Below, piece by piece: positions 62,001-64,000 of a DNA stretch of 64,000 bases. Source of the DNA: Xestospongia bergquistia (Eukaryota > Porifera > Demospongiae > Haplosclerida > Petrosiidae); assembly GCA_963965975.1 (NCBI GenBank), contig OZ014415.1, forward strand, positions 5,709,001-5,773,000. The letters run 5' to 3'. Made by a program: the position numbers and the translations under genes. Every line of letters begins with the position of its first letter. Position 1 is the stretch's first letter. The notes beneath the pieces are model-generated. The model was not told the DNA's origin. It made no database searches and was given only the letters and a program-made list of their open reading frames with translations.

Positions 62001-64000
62001 ACGAATGGTTAGTAAATGGATGAATTACATCAACATAAATGGACGAATGATTAGTAATTGGATGAATTATATAAAAATAAATGGACGAATAATCAGTAAA
62101 TGGATGAATTTTATGAACATAAATGGACGAATGATCAGAAAATGAATGAATTATAGGAATTAATCTAAATGGACGAATTGTTAGTAAATGGATGAATTAT
62201 ATGAATCTAAATGGACGAATGGTCTGTAAATGGATGAATTATCTAAACATAAATGGATGAATGATCAGTTAATGGATGAAATATATGAATCTAAATGGAG
62301 AATGGTCAGTGATTGTATGAATTCAATTAATGAAAATGGAGGAATTGTCAGTGAATGGATTAATAATATTAACATAAATGTACAAATGATCTGTAAATGG
62401 ATGAATTCTATAAAAAGAAATAGACGAATGATCAGTGAACGGATAAATTATATTAATTTAAATGGACGAATGGTCAGTAAATGCATTAATTATATGAAAA
62501 TAGATGGACGAATGATCAGTGAATGGATAAATTATATTAATATAAATGGACGAATGGTCAGTAAATAGATGAATTATATGAGCATAAATGGATGAATTAT
62601 CAGTAAATTGATGAATTATCTAAACATAAATAGATGAATGGTCAGTAAATGGATGAAATATATGAATCTAAATGGAGGAATGGTCAGTGATTGGATGAAT
62701 TCAATTAATCTAAATCGAGGAATTGTCAGTGATTGGATGAATTCATTTAATCTAAATAGAGGAATTGTCAGTGAAATGATTAATAATATTAACATAAATG
62801 GACAAATGATCAGTAAATGAATGAATTCTATAGACATAAATAAACGAATCATCAGTGAATGGATGAATTATTTTAATCTAAATGGACAAATGGTCAGTAA
62901 ATGAATGAATTATATTAATCTAAATGGACGAATGATCAGTAAATGGATGAATTATATGAACATTAATAAATGAATGATCAGTAAATAGATTAATTCTATA
63001 AACATAAATGGACGAATGATCAGTAAATGGAAGAAATATATGAATCTAAATGGAGGAATGGTCAGTGAATGGAGGAATTATATGAACATAATTGGATAAA
63101 TGATCAGTAAATGAAAGAATTCTATAAACGTAAATGGACGATTGTTCAGTAAATGGATGAATAATATGAACATAAATGGACGAATGGTCAGTAAATGTAT
63201 TAAATATATGAACATAAATGGACAAATGATCAGTAAATGGATGAATTCTATAAACATAAATGGACAAATGGTCAGTAAATGGATGAATTATATTCATCTA
63301 AATGGACTAATGATCAGTAAATGTATGAATTATATGAACAGTAATAAATGAATGATCAGTAAATGGATGAATTATATGAATCTAAGTGGAGAAATGAGCA
63401 GTGAATGGATGAATTATATGAATTCAAATGAACGAATGTTTGGGAAATGGATGGATTATGTTAAACTAAATGGACGAATGGTCAGTAAATGGAAAAATAT
63501 ATGAATCTAAATGGAGGAATGGTCAGTGAATGGATGAATTATATGAACATATATGGACAAATGATCAGTAAATGAATGAATTCTATAAAAATAAATGGAC
63601 GAATGGTCTGTAAATGGATTAATTATATGAACATAAATGGACGAATGATTAGTAAATGGATGAATTATATGAATTCATCTAAATGGATGAATTGTCAGTA
63701 AATGGATGAACTGTATGAATTTAAATAGACGAATGGTCTCTTAATGGATGAATTATCTAAACATAAAAGGACGAATGATCAGTAAATGATGAATTGTATG
63801 AACATAAATGGACGAAAGATCAGTAAATGGATCAATTATATGAATCAAAATGAATGAATGGTCAGTAAATGGATGAATTATATTAATCTAAATGGACGAA
63901 TTGTCAGTAAATGGATGAATTATATTAATCTAAATGGACAAATAATCACTAAATGGATGAATTATATGAACATAAATGGACAAATGATCAGTAAATGGAT
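53044..64000. repeat. Giant 42-bp minisatellite array, right block (~11 kb, runs off the window)
   Basis: The same array resumes at the target duplication ATTAT (53044-53048) in the same orientation and phase, and continues to the last base, so its true length is unknown. It shares higher-order blocks with the left part: the variant order at about 53160-53700 resembles about 32340-32880, and the block at about 59160-59370 resembles those at about 28140-28350, 29950-30170 and 40975-41155. No gene or unique insert is visible in this block. Confidence 0.96.

Noticed and set aside
63000..64000. Telomere or subtelomeric end
   Set aside because: No TTAGGG-type repeats; the 42-bp array simply continues to the edge of the window.

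Overview
The window is metazoan nuclear DNA: AT-rich, with intron-dense genes using canonical GT-AG introns of roughly 50-900 bp, AATAAA-type 3' signals and animal protein families. A sponge or another early-branching invertebrate would fit (short introns, several ependymin-related genes, CpG decay), but nothing here proves the species. All gene models were assembled by hand from splice signals and reading phase; every model closes exactly in frame.

Positions 1-18,800 are genic. A five-exon cytosolic HMG-CoA synthase gene (1202-4202, +) is followed by a tandem family of ependymin-related secreted-protein genes: an intact copy (4719-5628), a wrecked copy (7192-7640) and a second intact copy (8337-9225). 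The last two lie inside, and antisense to, the 4.1-kb last intron of a four-exon complex I subunit gene, NDUFA7 (6961-12172, -). A decayed duplicate of the NDUFA7 last exon at 7952-8018 shows that the tandem duplication carried the neighbouring exon along and pushed the working last exon away from the rest of the gene. The wrecked copy has a CpG-type nonsense change at codon 2 and a ~195-bp inverted-repeat element with a 6-bp target duplication. NDUFA7 shares an 83-bp divergent promoter region with a 15-exon gene for a six-kelch-repeat protein with a C-terminal coiled coil (12256-18754, +).

From about 18,900 to the end of the window (64,000) everything except one transposon is a single minisatellite with a 42-bp monomer: about 40 kb, about 950 copies, running off the right edge. 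Because 42 is a multiple of 3 and two frames of the monomer lack stops, the array yields dozens of repetitive open frames on both strands (theme MNYMNLNGRMISKW); I treat these as by-products, not genes. The array has multi-scale higher-order structure, including an almost identical 1.6-kb segment repeated 3,450 bp apart. The one CpG in each monomer is the main site of variation.

The array is broken once, by a young full-length LTR retrotransposon on the minus strand (47951-53043, target duplication ATTAT). Its domain order is Gag-protease-integrase-RT-RNase H, so integrase comes before RT. That is the order of the unusual Gmr1-type Ty3/gypsy elements, not of ordinary gypsy elements.
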